A stretch of DNA of 64,000 bases from Propionibacteriaceae bacterium UBA7704 (lineage in GTDB: Bacteria; Actinomycetota; Actinomycetes; Propionibacteriales; Propionibacteriaceae), in NCBI GenBank assembly GCA_002482525.1, contig DLGC01000010.1, positions 140,448 through 204,447 of the forward strand. Reading direction: 5' to 3'. The translations under genes were made by a program, and so were the position numbers. Below the pieces are notes generated by a model. That model made no database searches. It had not been told where the DNA came from and was given only the letters and a program-made list of their open reading frames with translations. The stretch's first letter is position 1. Every line of letters starts with the position of its first letter. Below, piece after piece: positions 7,902-16,494 of this stretch.

Positions 7902-9140
7902 GTGACCACCCCCGACAACAGCGGAGCTGCGGACGGTGAACCGGCCGGTCGCGTTCGACAGCGCCGCCGTCCGACACCGCTGACCGTGATGATCGGCATC
8001 GTCGTCGTCGCACTGGCCGCAACTGCGATCTGGGGGCTGGAGACCCTCAGCTCGCAGTGGAGCTGCCGGGCCAAGGACGCCTCCTTGCTGACCCACACCG
8101 ACGGCGTCCTCTACGGAGTGAACCTCGACTGGGGGTCGGAGACGGTCGCTGAGTATCAGCAGAACCTCGGTCACGCACCGGGGGTGGCCGCGCAATTCAC
8201 CGACCTGCCGTACACCGACACCGAATGGACCTGGGTCACTGAGGCCGCCACGCAAATCAACCAGGCCGGCGGCGTGCTGCTGCTGACCTTGGAACCCAAT
8301 GGTGGCCTGAACACCGTGACCGATGCGGTCGTGAACCGGTTGACCGACGATCTGCGGACGCTCAACGACCAAGGCGTGCCCGTAGTACTGCGGTTTGCCC
8401 ACGAGATGAATGGCTCCTGGTACGCCTGGAGCCAGCAGCCGCAGGCCTACGTCGCCGCCTTCCGAAAGGTGGCACAGAGCGTGCATCAGCGCGCTCCGGG
8501 CACGGCAATGCTGTGGGCACCCAACTACGGCGGCGGCTACCCCTTCCGCGGCGGGAAATACAACGCCAAGCCGGGCACGCCAGCATTCGCCGCACTGGAC
8601 ACCAATCACGACGGTGTCTTGACCATGGCCGACGATCCCTATCAGCCGTACTACCCCGGCGACGACGCCGTCGACTGGGTCGGCATGTCGCTGTACCACT
8701 GGGGAAACCACTACCCATGGGGATCCAACGACATCCCCGAACCGGGCAAGCTGTCCGCGCTGCTCACCGGCACCTATTCCGGCTCAGTCGGCAACGAGAC
8801 CTCCGTTCCGAACTTCTATCAGGTCTACGGCGTGGACCACGCCCGACCGGTGGCCATCACCGAAACCGCAGCTTTCTACGCCCCAGCGAACAAGGGGGCG
8901 AGCGAGCTCGCCATCAAACAGGCCTGGTGGCAGCAGGTGTTCAGCGACGACCTGCACCAGGAGTTCCCCATGCTGAAGATGATCAACTGGTTCGAATGGA
9001 ACAAGTACGAACCGGAGGTATCCACCATGGTGGACTGGCGAGCGTTGGGGCCCAACACCCGCACGGAATTCACCGCGGACCTACCGTCCTGGCTCCTCTT
9101 TGGCCACGACGTCACCACCTGTTCGTGGGGTTTCGCCTGA
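7902..9140 (+). CDS. Membrane-anchored GH26-like glycoside hydrolase
   Basis: 412 residues from a GTG at 7902 (MTTPDNSGAADG), chosen over a TTG at 7854; the start is uncertain. An N-terminal arginine-rich stretch precedes one membrane helix (TVMIGIVVVALAATAIWGL). The catalytic domain holds RFAHEMNGSWYAW, the GH26 acid/base region, and VAITETAAFY, where the nucleophile glutamate is expected. GH26 enzymes cleave beta-mannan or related beta-glycans; a bacterial exopolysaccharide-processing role is also possible. DTNHDGVLTMADD (~residue 250) matches a dockerin/EF-hand calcium loop inserted in the barrel. Confidence 0.75.
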   Translation: MTTPDNSGAADGEPAGRVRQRRRPTPLTVMIGIVVVALAATAIWGLETLSSQWSCRAKDASLLTHTDGVLYGVNLDWGSETVAEYQQNLGHAPGVAAQFTDLPYTDTEWTWVTEAATQINQAGGVLLLTLEPNGGLNTVTDAVVNRLTDDLRTLNDQGVPVVLRFAHEMNGSWYAWSQQPQAYVAAFRKVAQSVHQRAPGTAMLWAPNYGGGYPFRGGKYNAKPGTPAFAALDTNHDGVLTMADDPYQPYYPGDDAVDWVGMSLYHWGNHYPWGSNDIPEPGKLSALLTGTYSGSVGNETSVPNFYQVYGVDHARPVAITETAAFYAPANKGASELAIKQAWWQQVFSDDLHQEFPMLKMINWFEWNKYEPEVSTMVDWRALGPNTRTEFTADLPSWLLFGHDVTTCSWGFA

Positions 9141-9254
9141 GCCACAACGCCACAGATCGATCGAATAGGTGGCGAACGAACTGTCCGGACTGCACAATGT
9201 GCCCGTGACACCTACGGATCTCACTGAGATCTCACCCTGTTCGCGGCGGCTCGC

Positions 9255-10019
9255 ATGATCTGGAGTTGGGACTATCTGCTCGTCCCTCAGAACCAACCCG
9301 TGCCCTCCGGGGTTGGCTTCGGGAGTTTCTCCGCTGTCCATCTCGGGGTACTCGGCGCGCTCGCCGTCGCCATCGTCGCCCTGGTGATGATCTACCGTGC
9401 CGCTGATGCTGCGCGCCGACGACGCATTCAGCTCACGGTCGCCTGGTCGACCCTGATGCTGGAGGTGGTGCGGCAGCTCACCTATCTGGTGATGCAGACC
9501 TACAGCCCGGAGATCCTGCCCCTGCACCTGTGCGGAATCGCAACCTTCGCGCTCTTCATCGATGCCCTGCGCGCCAACCGGTGGACCAGCGAGTACCTGT
9601 ATGCCCTGGGCTGGTGGGGTGCGCTGGCCGCCGACCTCTTTCCGGACTGGGCGACCCGTCCGATCCTCAACGTCTTCACCTGGCAGAGCTTCACCATCCA
9701 TGCCCTGATCGTGGGCTACGTGGCCATGCGGATCGCCGGCGGCGACCTGGTTCCCCAGGTTCGCAATCTATGGCGGGTCGTGATCATGGTGGCGGTCTTC
9801 GCCGGTCTGGCCGCCGTGGTCAACCAGACCCTCGGCACCAACTTCTGGTTCTTGAATGCGGCCTCGCCCGGCTCGCCACTGGAACCCATCAGCGCCCTGG
9901 CAGGGCCCTTCTACATACCGGTGCTGGCCGTACTGCTGCTGGCGTTGTGGACGCTGCTCTACCTGCCGTGGGTGCTGCGCGAGCGTCAACTTCGCGCCAC
10001 AACGGCGGCTATCGACTGA
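9255..10019 (+). CDS. YwaF-like (TIGR02206) integral membrane protein
   Basis: 254 residues, about six or seven membrane helices. It contains the family hallmark PLHLCG (~residue 93) and a second conserved patch (PLEPISALAGPFYIP), matching the TIGR02206/YwaF membrane family that is related to eukaryotic TMEM164. No catalytic activity is established for bacterial members. A family-typical start (MIWSWDYLL) follows a 114 bp gap. It is in the same direction as the hydrolase before it and the amidohydrolase after it, but spacing does not show an operon. Confidence 0.8.
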   Translation: MIWSWDYLLVPQNQPVPSGVGFGSFSAVHLGVLGALAVAIVALVMIYRAADAARRRRIQLTVAWSTLMLEVVRQLTYLVMQTYSPEILPLHLCGIATFALFIDALRANRWTSEYLYALGWWGALAADLFPDWATRPILNVFTWQSFTIHALIVGYVAMRIAGGDLVPQVRNLWRVVIMVAVFAGLAAVVNQTLGTNFWFLNAASPGSPLEPISALAGPFYIPVLAVLLLALWTLLYLPWVLRERQLRATTAAID

Positions 10020-10139
10020 GTTCGGGAGCGTTCACTTCGGAATCACAACGCGAGCGGCAACATCATGCAACGATGAATTCCGGGCGCGCGACCTGGGCCC
10101 ATCCGAGTCATCCGCCGCGGGCCAGGAGAGGACGTCACC

Positions 10140-11855
10140 ATGCGTATGCTCGAAGCTCATCACCCGACCTGCAGCTGCGGCGCCGCCTCACCGCTGGCCG
10201 CCTGGGCGCGAATCGAGGCCCCGCGGCCGAAAGCACCGGAGCCGACCCGGCGATCACTGGCGGTACCCACCGGCCCGGCGGAGATCCTGATCACCGGCCG
10301 CATTCACACACTGAACCCAGCGCAGCCACTGGCGGAGGCGATCGGCGTCCGCGATGGCCGCATCATCGCCGTCGGCTCCCGCGCCGAGTTGGAGGGAGTC
10401 ATCGCGGCGTCGACGACCCTGGTCGACGCCGGGGACGGCACGATCTACCCCGGTCTCATCGAGCCCCATATGCACTACTGGGGTTCAGCGCTCACCCTGG
10501 ACTGGATCGACTGCTCCACTCGTGATGGGGCCACCATCGACGACATAGTCGCCAAGCTCAAAGCGGCCGAACCGGTCTTCGAAGACTGGGTGCTGGGCCA
10601 GCTGTTCGACCCCAGCCTGCTTCCCGGCGAACCCGATCTCACCCGAGCGATCCTCGATGCGGCAGTACCGGACCGTCCGGTCGTGGTCATGAACGCTTCC
10701 ATGCACTTCCTCTATGCCAACACCCTGGCGCTGACTCGCGCAGGCATCGACGACAGCACCCCCGATCCGGTTGGCGGGTTCTACGGTCGCCACGACGGGC
10801 ACCTCACCGGCGTGGTGGGTGAGCTGGCCGCAATGGAATCCCTGCTGGCCGTCCTGCCCCAACCCACCCCGGAGTACCTGGTGAACAATCTGGTGCGAAT
10901 CAACCGCACCGCGCTGGCTGCCGGCTATACCCGCACCCAGGACGCCACCACCGGCGGAGTACTGGGCGCGGCCGAGGTCGGGCTATTCCATCAGGCCGAT
11001 TTCACCGGACGGGTGGGCTACGCGATCCTCGATCCGGTCGCCGACGAGATTCTGAGCAATGGGTTGACGCCTTTCGCCGGTGACGACCTCTGTCGTGCCA
11101 CTGCCTGGAAATTCGTGGCGGACGGCTCCAACCAGGGCCGCACTGGCTATCAGCGCGAGAACTACCTCGGGCGGGAGTTTCGCGGAAGCCCGAACTACGA
11201 CATCGCAACCCTCACCGAACGCATGCGGCGAGCCCATAGCCTGGGTTGGCCGATCATGGTTCATGCCAACGGAGACGGCGAAATCGACCAAGCCCTAGCT
11301 GCCTACCGGGCGGTGCTGGACGGAAGCTCCGGCCTGCGACTGCGGCACCGTCTCGAGCACTGCTCCTTCACCCATCCCGAGCAGTTGGACCAGATGGCCG
11401 AACTCGGCATCTCACCGTCCTTCCTGATGAACCATGTCTATTTCTGGGGTGACGCCTTCGTCGAGAACATCATGGGAGCGCAGAAGACCGCTCTGCTCGA
11501 CCCGTTCGCCAGCGCCCGGGCCCGAGGCTTGAGGGTCAGCATGCACAGCGACTACACGGTGACCGACTTCCTGCCGTTCCGCGAGATCCAAACCGCCGTC
11601 ACCCGCCGCACCCGTGGCAGCGGTCAGGTGATCAATGCCTCAGAGCGGGTCTCGGCTTCGGAGGCACTGCGCGCCAAGACCATCGACGCCGCCTGGCAGA
11701 CCCACAGCGACGATGTGGCTGGAACCATCGAGGTCGGCAAGTTCGCCGACCTGGTGCACCTCGATGTCGACCCGCTCGCGGTGGCCTCCGACGCGATCGC
11801 ACAAACCTCGGTCCTGCGAACCTTCGTAGGCGGGAAAGCCGTCTACACCCGGTGA
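10140..11855 (+). CDS. YtcJ-like amidohydrolase
   Basis: 571 residues. A composite beta-sandwich (ILITGRIHTLNPAQP ... IAVGSRAEL) flanks a metal TIM barrel with PGLIEPHMHYWG, a lysine candidate in TAWKFVADGSNQ, MVHANGDGEIDQAL, RHRLEHCSF and VSMHSDYTV. This matches YtcJ/NfdA-type amidohydrolases, which act on N-substituted formamides or similar compounds; substrate is unknown. AGGAGAGG lies 9 bases before the ATG. The N-terminal ~40 residues (HHPTCSCGAAS) form a Cys/His-rich extension before the conserved fold, which I do not recognise. Confidence 0.85.
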   Translation: MRMLEAHHPTCSCGAASPLAAWARIEAPRPKAPEPTRRSLAVPTGPAEILITGRIHTLNPAQPLAEAIGVRDGRIIAVGSRAELEGVIAASTTLVDAGDGTIYPGLIEPHMHYWGSALTLDWIDCSTRDGATIDDIVAKLKAAEPVFEDWVLGQLFDPSLLPGEPDLTRAILDAAVPDRPVVVMNASMHFLYANTLALTRAGIDDSTPDPVGGFYGRHDGHLTGVVGELAAMESLLAVLPQPTPEYLVNNLVRINRTALAAGYTRTQDATTGGVLGAAEVGLFHQADFTGRVGYAILDPVADEILSNGLTPFAGDDLCRATAWKFVADGSNQGRTGYQRENYLGREFRGSPNYDIATLTERMRRAHSLGWPIMVHANGDGEIDQALAAYRAVLDGSSGLRLRHRLEHCSFTHPEQLDQMAELGISPSFLMNHVYFWGDAFVENIMGAQKTALLDPFASARARGLRVSMHSDYTVTDFLPFREIQTAVTRRTRGSGQVINASERVSASEALRAKTIDAAWQTHSDDVAGTIEVGKFADLVHLDVDPLAVASDAIAQTSVLRTFVGGKAVYTR

Positions 11856-11880
11856 GGCGTCACCGGCCAGCAGCGCCTCA
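11853..11880. terminator. Stem-loop between convergent genes
   Basis: TGAGGCG (11853-11859) pairs with CGCCTCA (11874-11880), spanning the two stop codons of the convergent amidohydrolase and permease genes. A bidirectional terminator is plausible; there is no U-tract. Confidence 0.4.
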
Positions 11881-13152
11881 GTAGCGCAGCAGCAGGTAGG
11901 GCGTGGCGATCGCCAAGGTGACCACAGCCACGACCAAGCCGTAGCGGGTGAACTCCCAGAACGAGATCGGGTGCCCATTGCGTTTGGCGATTCCGGCGAC
12001 CACCACATTGGCGCTGGCGCCGATGGCCGTGGCATTGCCACCGAGGTCGGCACCGAGCACCAGTGCCCACCACAGGCCGTCCTGACCGGCGTACTGGCCA
12101 CCCGGGGCGACCAACTCGGACACCACCGGCGTCATGGTCGCCACGAACGGAATGTTGTCCACGATGGCCGACAGCGTCGCCGACCCCCACAGCAACACCA
12201 TCATCGCTGTCGGCACACTGTTGTTGGTGGCCTCCACCAGCAGATTCGCCAGTTGATCGATCACCCCGACCTTCACCAGCGAACCGACCAGAATGAACAG
12301 ACCTGCGAAGAACAGCAGCGTCTCCCACTCGACGTCGGCCAGGTAGGTCTTGGGACGCAGTCCGCTGATCGCGATCAGGATCCCGGCCCCCAACAACGCA
12401 ACCACAGACGGCTCGAGGTGGAGCACGCCATGAAGGGTGAACCCGGCCAGCACCAGAGCCAGCACGATCAGGCTCTTCACCAGCAGCGGGCGGTCCCGGA
12501 TCGCTTCCTTCTCGTCCAAGGTCATCACCTGGGCGACCTGTTCGGGATCGGCGACGAAATCCTTGCGGAACAACAGCCGAGACAGAGCCACGAAAGCGAC
12601 CAGCATGACGACCACGATCGGGCCGAGATTGATCAGGAAGTCGTTGAACCCGAGCCCGGATTTGCTGGCCACGATCAAGTTGGGCGGATCGCCGACCAAG
12701 GTGGCGGTACCGCCGATGTTGGACGCCAACGCCTCTGCGATGAGGAACGGGATCGGGCGCACCCCGATACGTTCACAGACCAGCAAAGTCACCGGTGCGA
12801 TCAGCAGCACCGTCGTCACATTGTCCAGACCCGCTGAGGCCACTGCGGTGATCAACGACAGCAGCGCCATCACTCGAAATGGACGTCCTTTGGCCTTCTT
12901 GGTGGCCCAGATGGCCACATACTCGAACACGCCGGTCAGCTTCAGTACCCCGACGATCACCATCATGCCGAACAGCAGGAAGATGACATTCCAGTCGATC
13001 CCGGTCTCGGTGGAATAGAAGGCATCCTCGGTCGTCACCGCACCTACGGCCAGAATGATGCCGGCCCCGGCCAGCACTGCGGCCACTCGATTGACCTTCT
13101 CGCTCGCGATCAGCACATAGACGATGCCGAAGACGACGATGGAAAAGACCAT
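11878..13152 (-). CDS. ArsB/NhaD-type ion permease (SLC13-like superfamily)
   Basis: About 424 residues with ~11 membrane helices. It has the two symmetric signature regions of the ArsB/NhaD/P-protein family: SAGLDNVTTVLLIAPVTLL with SNIGGTATLVGDPPNLIVA in the first half, and SAIVDNIPFVATMTP with ADLGGNATAIGASANVVVAG in the second. Members export arsenite or exchange Na+/H+ or carboxylates; the substrate is not decided here. ATG at 13152 overlaps the CBS stop as TGATG, and a GTG three bases earlier (GTGA overlap) is equally possible. It forms a two-gene operon with the CBS protein, which may gate it. Confidence 0.88.
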   Translation of the reverse strand: MVFSIVVFGIVYVLIASEKVNRVAAVLAGAGIILAVGAVTTEDAFYSTETGIDWNVIFLLFGMMVIVGVLKLTGVFEYVAIWATKKAKGRPFRVMALLSLITAVASAGLDNVTTVLLIAPVTLLVCERIGVRPIPFLIAEALASNIGGTATLVGDPPNLIVASKSGLGFNDFLINLGPIVVVMLVAFVALSRLLFRKDFVADPEQVAQVMTLDEKEAIRDRPLLVKSLIVLALVLAGFTLHGVLHLEPSVVALLGAGILIAISGLRPKTYLADVEWETLLFFAGLFILVGSLVKVGVIDQLANLLVEATNNSVPTAMMVLLWGSATLSAIVDNIPFVATMTPVVSELVAPGGQYAGQDGLWWALVLGADLGGNATAIGASANVVVAGIAKRNGHPISFWEFTRYGLVVAVVTLAIATPYLLLRY

Positions 13153-13601
13153 CACTGCGAATCACCCAAGACCGTCTCCAAGAGGCGACTGGCGGTGATC
13201 ACACCGAGAATCTCGCCGCCGTCCATGACGACGGCCAGTGGGCTGCTCAGCCGCGCCATGATCGCAGCCACTTCCAGTACCGTGTCGTCGCTGTTGAGCA
13301 CCGGCAGTTCGTCAGGTTCCCTGGGCAACAACGAGGCAACCGTGGCGCGTTGCAGCCGTTCGGCGATCTTGGCCGACGGCTCCTCGCCCATCACACCGGC
13401 CAGGTTCGGATCGTCCTGCACATAGTCGGGAACCATGAACTGCACGACCTGGGACGCCGACAACACCGCCGACGGGGCACCATCGCGACCGATCACCACC
13501 AAGCCCGGACGGCGCTCTCGAGCGATCATTCGAGCAGCATCCAAAGCTGAGGTCTCGGCCTGAATGACCGGATAGGGTTCGGCGATCTCATGGGCATGCA
13601 T
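13152..13601 (-). CDS. CBS-domain-pair protein
   Basis: 149 residues comprising two CBS motifs: residues ~8-65 (YPVIQAETSALDAARMIARE ... VVIGRDGAPSAVLSASQVV) and ~90-145 (LPREPDELPVLNSDDTVLEV ... VVMDGGEILGVITASRLLE). CBS pairs bind adenine nucleotides and regulate attached or neighbouring transporters. Its position directly before, and overlapping, an ArsB/NhaD permease suggests it senses energy state or a nucleotide for that transporter. The start ATG has GAAGGAG eight bases upstream. Confidence 0.88.
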   Translation of the reverse strand: MHAHEIAEPYPVIQAETSALDAARMIARERRPGLVVIGRDGAPSAVLSASQVVQFMVPDYVQDDPNLAGVMGEEPSAKIAERLQRATVASLLPREPDELPVLNSDDTVLEVAAIMARLSSPLAVVMDGGEILGVITASRLLETVLGDSQ

Positions 13602-13740
13602 GGCAGGCTCCTTCGCGCATCGTCGCAGTGGATTCCGACGGCCTCGTGGTCACGGAGCCCTCCCATCGTCAGCATCCGTGGTGCTGTTGCACCCGCAGGA
13701 TGGTCGACCAGGCTTCCCGACACTCCGAGTTTCGATCTTA
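13602..13740 (-). promoter_or_regulatory. Long, possibly structured 5' leader of the CBS-permease operon
   Basis: TAAGAT (minus strand, 13735-13740) could be a -10 element, leaving ~130 bases of leader. Within it, minus-strand CGGAG (13723-13727) can pair with CTCCG (13653-13657), enclosing a GGTCGACC palindrome (13702-13709) and a hairpin ATCC..GGTGC-AACA-GCACC..GGAT (13674-13701). The SD GAAGGAG follows. This resembles a multi-branched riboswitch in outline, but I could not match it to a known class. Confidence 0.4.
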
Positions 13741-13799
13741 GACCCCTACCGGCTCACTTCCGCGTGCCGCCCAAGGCAGCACCGTCGCCCAACAACCAC

Positions 13800-13831
13800 G
13801 ATGCCGCCTCCCGAGTAAGGGAGGCGGCATC
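13800..13831 (-). terminator. Strong terminator after the PAS-sensor gene
   Basis: GATGCCGCCTCCC (13800-13812), loop GAGTAA, GGGAGGCGGCATC (13819-13831): a perfect 13-bp stem starting 19 bases after the minus-strand stop at 13850, followed on that strand by GTGGTTGTTG. It also insulates the CBS-operon promoter region. Confidence 0.85.
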
Positions 13832-13849
13832 GTAGTGTGGGAAAGCGAA

Positions 13850-15289
13850 CTACTTCGCCAACGCGTATCGCGGACGGTGGGACTGATGGGACTCCATCAG
13901 GGTGCGCAGCTTCTCGGTCTCGGCCTCGACTGCGGCGGTGTCCAGCGGGACGGCGATCCGGCGGCATTCGTCGGAAAGCGAACCGAGGAGATCAATATCG
14001 GCCTGGGTGCGATCCACCTGGGCAGAAATGGTGTCGACCATCTCCATGAAGGTGTTCGACGAGCGGTCCGCGCGGGAGAGCCACTCGCGGATCATGGTCT
14101 GCGGAAGATCCAGCAGGTCGCGCAGCGTGGAAATGCGATCGGCTGCTGCGGCGGCCAGTGCTGCATTGTGCTGGGTGCCTTCGCTGGCCGAGGCCAGCCC
14201 CTCGTCCAGCGCGCGGCCCAGTTGGCCGATGGCCGGACGGGCCTCTTCAGAGCCGGGAACGTTGTCGATGATCTCAACAACAAACTGCCCCACGGTGAAG
14301 TTGTGCAGCACGGCGAGGGCGATACGGAAGCGGGTCTGCGCACAGCTACGGCGCAACTCATCGAGTTGTTCCAGCAGTTCGGTGACAATTCCAGCGACCT
14401 CTGGGGCCATCTGCGCCCATACCCGCAGGTACACCATTGCGGAGGAGAAGAAGCCCTCGGCGTCATTCTCGTTGATCTGATCGGCGACCTTGGCGTTGGC
14501 TTCCATGGTCTCGCTGAACTGCGGAGCTGCCGCCAGCAGGGCGTCGGCTACCCGCTGCAGATCGTCAAGACTGTGCACCCACTCGCGCAGAGCAGTGTCG
14601 ATGCGCATCGCAACGCCGAGCATGTCGGCCATGTCTCCGGTCGCCAGCGGACGCTTCGCGATTCCGCTGGACTGCTCCAGGCAGGCCTCGACCTCAGCCG
14701 GCAGTGCCTTCCAGATGAACTCCTCATAGGAGGGGATTCCGGCGCCCACCAACAGCTCACCGAGCTTCTCGGCACCGACCACGGCGGCCTCGTGCGGATT
14801 CCAGCCCTTCTCCTGCAACTCCAACTCCATCGGACGCACCGCGCCGTAGAGGGAGAAGGCAGCGTCGTGCAGCCCGTCCACGAAGGGGCGGGTACGCACC
14901 GACAGATAGTCGTCGCCTAGCGGCGTGATCGTGGCGAAGACACCATAGGTACTGCCGTCGGCGGCCAAGTTGTCCACGTAGGCGCAGAACGGCTGTCCGG
15001 CCTCGATCGTGTCCCACATCAGCAGGAAGGCTCCACCGGGCATGACCGGATGACGGATCAGGTTGTGCGGGGCACCCACCAACTGATCCCGGGAGTACCG
15101 GGAAAGCTTGACGAACACGGAGTTCGCCTGGTCGATAATTCCGCGCGCGTCGGTCGTAGAGAAGAAGAGCTCGTCGACCCCAACCTCATGTCGGGCACCA
15201 GTTGGCACCACTTTCGCTTGTGTTCCCACCCCGGCATTCTTGCACCCGCAGAGGCATTCAGGCCTCACTTTGAGCGCTTTACGTTTCAT
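13850..15289 (-). CDS. Aer-type PAS sensor protein, soluble
   Basis: 479 residues. Residues ~37-125 form an Aer/PpcR-type PAS domain (LFFSTTDARGIIDQANSVF, NLIRHPVMPGGAFLLMW, FCAYVDNLAADGSTYGVFAT), a class that often binds FAD and senses redox or oxygen. The rest (~150-479) is helical without membrane segments and ends in a stretch (~390-470) reminiscent of chemoreceptor-like helices, but I see no canonical MCP signalling tip. No che genes are near. The annotated ATG lacks a clear SD and lies 13 bases from a conserved element at 15303-15366; a downstream GTG start is possible. The N-terminal CLCGC is unusual. Link to pili is inferred from the shared leader element. Confidence 0.75.
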   Translation of the reverse strand: MKRKALKVRPECLCGCKNAGVGTQAKVVPTGARHEVGVDELFFSTTDARGIIDQANSVFVKLSRYSRDQLVGAPHNLIRHPVMPGGAFLLMWDTIEAGQPFCAYVDNLAADGSTYGVFATITPLGDDYLSVRTRPFVDGLHDAAFSLYGAVRPMELELQEKGWNPHEAAVVGAEKLGELLVGAGIPSYEEFIWKALPAEVEACLEQSSGIAKRPLATGDMADMLGVAMRIDTALREWVHSLDDLQRVADALLAAAPQFSETMEANAKVADQINENDAEGFFSSAMVYLRVWAQMAPEVAGIVTELLEQLDELRRSCAQTRFRIALAVLHNFTVGQFVVEIIDNVPGSEEARPAIGQLGRALDEGLASASEGTQHNAALAAAAADRISTLRDLLDLPQTMIREWLSRADRSSNTFMEMVDTISAQVDRTQADIDLLGSLSDECRRIAVPLDTAAVEAETEKLRTLMESHQSHRPRYALAK

Positions 15290-15302
15290 TAGTCTGCAGA
15301 TT

Positions 15303-15366
15303 GGGTTGAGACCGCGCTGTAAGTCCCCCGCATGGGGTGCTTCCCCTTGTCACCCGTGGGAGGGAC
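15303..15366 (-). promoter_or_regulatory. Conserved leader element, copy 1 (PAS-sensor gene)
   Basis: On the minus strand this reads GTCCCTCCCACGGGTGACAA, a variable part, a CCCC-ATGC-GGGG hairpin, GGGGGACT, then GCGC..TCTCAACCC. The same succession of blocks occurs before the pilin gene at 41037-41115: GGGTGACAA, a CCCC/GGGG hairpin, GCGC and TCT.AACCC. GGGT at the 5' side can pair with ACCC at the 3' side. It looks like a structured RNA or composite operator of unknown class. Confidence 0.55.
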
Positions 15367-15507
15367 GCCCTAGGACGGTTCTTAATTTTTCCTGATAATC
15401 AGTCAGGAATTGCTCAGGAGCCTTGCGGATTTGTCTGTCATTCACGACAGCCGACATATCCGCTCGAGGTCGAAACCGGGCACCAGCAACGGCCACCGAG
15501 GTCATCG

Positions 15508-16494
15508 CTAACCCCGCGGCGAGCTCAACAAAGCGCACCCAGCGGGATCGAGGCGCACCCGCCACCGATCCGGGGGATCAACGACTCCGCGAACCCGCAG
15601 CCATCCCGATTGACCCGACGGCAGCTCGATCTCGAACACCGTCTCCCCTCGTCCGGCACTGAATCCATTCACTGCCACCGCCACTCCGGCAGGATCCGGC
15701 ACAATCGCGTCCGGCCCCACCGCAATCACCGCATCGGGGGCAGCAGACCAGCCCAAGGCCACCGCCTCAGCGGTACTCAAGAAAGGCCGATAGCCCAAGA
15801 ACTCCGCGACCTCACGACTATCCGGATGCCGCCACAGCCGGGAGGGCGCATCGAGCTGCAGCAGGCGACCCTGTTTCACCACGGCCACGCGATCCGCAAT
15901 GGCAAAAGCCTCGTCCTGATCGTGAGTCACGTACAACGCCGGAGTGCCCGTAGCTCGCAGTCCGCCGGCCAACACCTCAGCGAGATGCTCTCGCATGCCC
16001 ACATCCAGCGCCGACAACGGCTCATCCAACAGCAACAGCCGCGGTTCGGCGGCGAGGCTACGCGCCAACGCCACCCGCTGCGCTTGCCCACCGGAAAGCT
16101 CGGTGATGGCACGCTCCTGATAGCCGGGCAGCCCCACCAGTTGCAGGAGTTCGGCGACGCGACGCTCACGCTCGCCGCGGCGACGCTTGTAGAGCGCGTA
16201 GCCGACATTGGCGCCCACATTCAGATGCGGGAACAGTTGACCGTCCTGGAACATGACGGCGAAACCGCGCTTATGAGTCGGCACCATGGCCTGGTCCACG
16301 CCGTCCCACCTCACGGCACCGGAGACCAGCGGTTCCAGACCGGCAACGGCCCGCAGCAGCGACGACTTCCCCGAACCGGAGGCACCGATCACCGCAACGA
16401 TCTCGCCGGGCGCAACGTTCAGACTGAGCCGGTCCACAGCAATGGTGTCGCCATACCGCACCACTGCCTGGTCCACTGTGAGCCCGCTCACCAT
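15508..16494 (-). CDS. Thiamine ABC transporter ATPase
   Basis: 328 residues. The ABC domain has Walker A GASGSGKSS, signature LSGGQAQRVALARSL, Walker B LLLLDEPLSALD and switch VTHDQDEAFAIAD. A ~100-residue C-terminal regulatory domain follows (DAVIAVGPDAIV ... WRVRLDPAG), as in the spermidine/iron/thiamine-type importers. It powers uptake with the adjacent fused permease. The ATG at 16494 overlaps the permease stop by 7 bases and has AAGGAG nine bases upstream, so a longer GTG start at 16521 is rejected. Thiamine specificity comes from the TPP riboswitch ahead of the operon. Confidence 0.88.
   Translation of the reverse strand: MVSGLTVDQAVVRYGDTIAVDRLSLNVAPGEIVAVIGASGSGKSSLLRAVAGLEPLVSGAVRWDGVDQAMVPTHKRGFAVMFQDGQLFPHLNVGANVGYALYKRRRGERERRVAELLQLVGLPGYQERAITELSGGQAQRVALARSLAAEPRLLLLDEPLSALDVGMREHLAEVLAGGLRATGTPALYVTHDQDEAFAIADRVAVVKQGRLLQLDAPSRLWRHPDSREVAEFLGYRPFLSTAEAVALGWSAAPDAVIAVGPDAIVPDPAGVAVAVNGFSAGRGETVFEIELPSGQSGWLRVRGVVDPPDRWRVRLDPAGCALLSSPRG

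Noticed and set aside
13602..13740. Cobalamin riboswitch
   Set aside because: GGGAA..GGT and a GGAGCCTGCC near the SD are suggestive, but the other conserved blocks are absent and the gene products are not B12-related.
15350..15565. A 71-codon minus-strand frame between the PAS gene and the thiamine ATPase
   Set aside because: It overlaps the ATPase gene end and the conserved leader element, and has no recognisable domain or SD.
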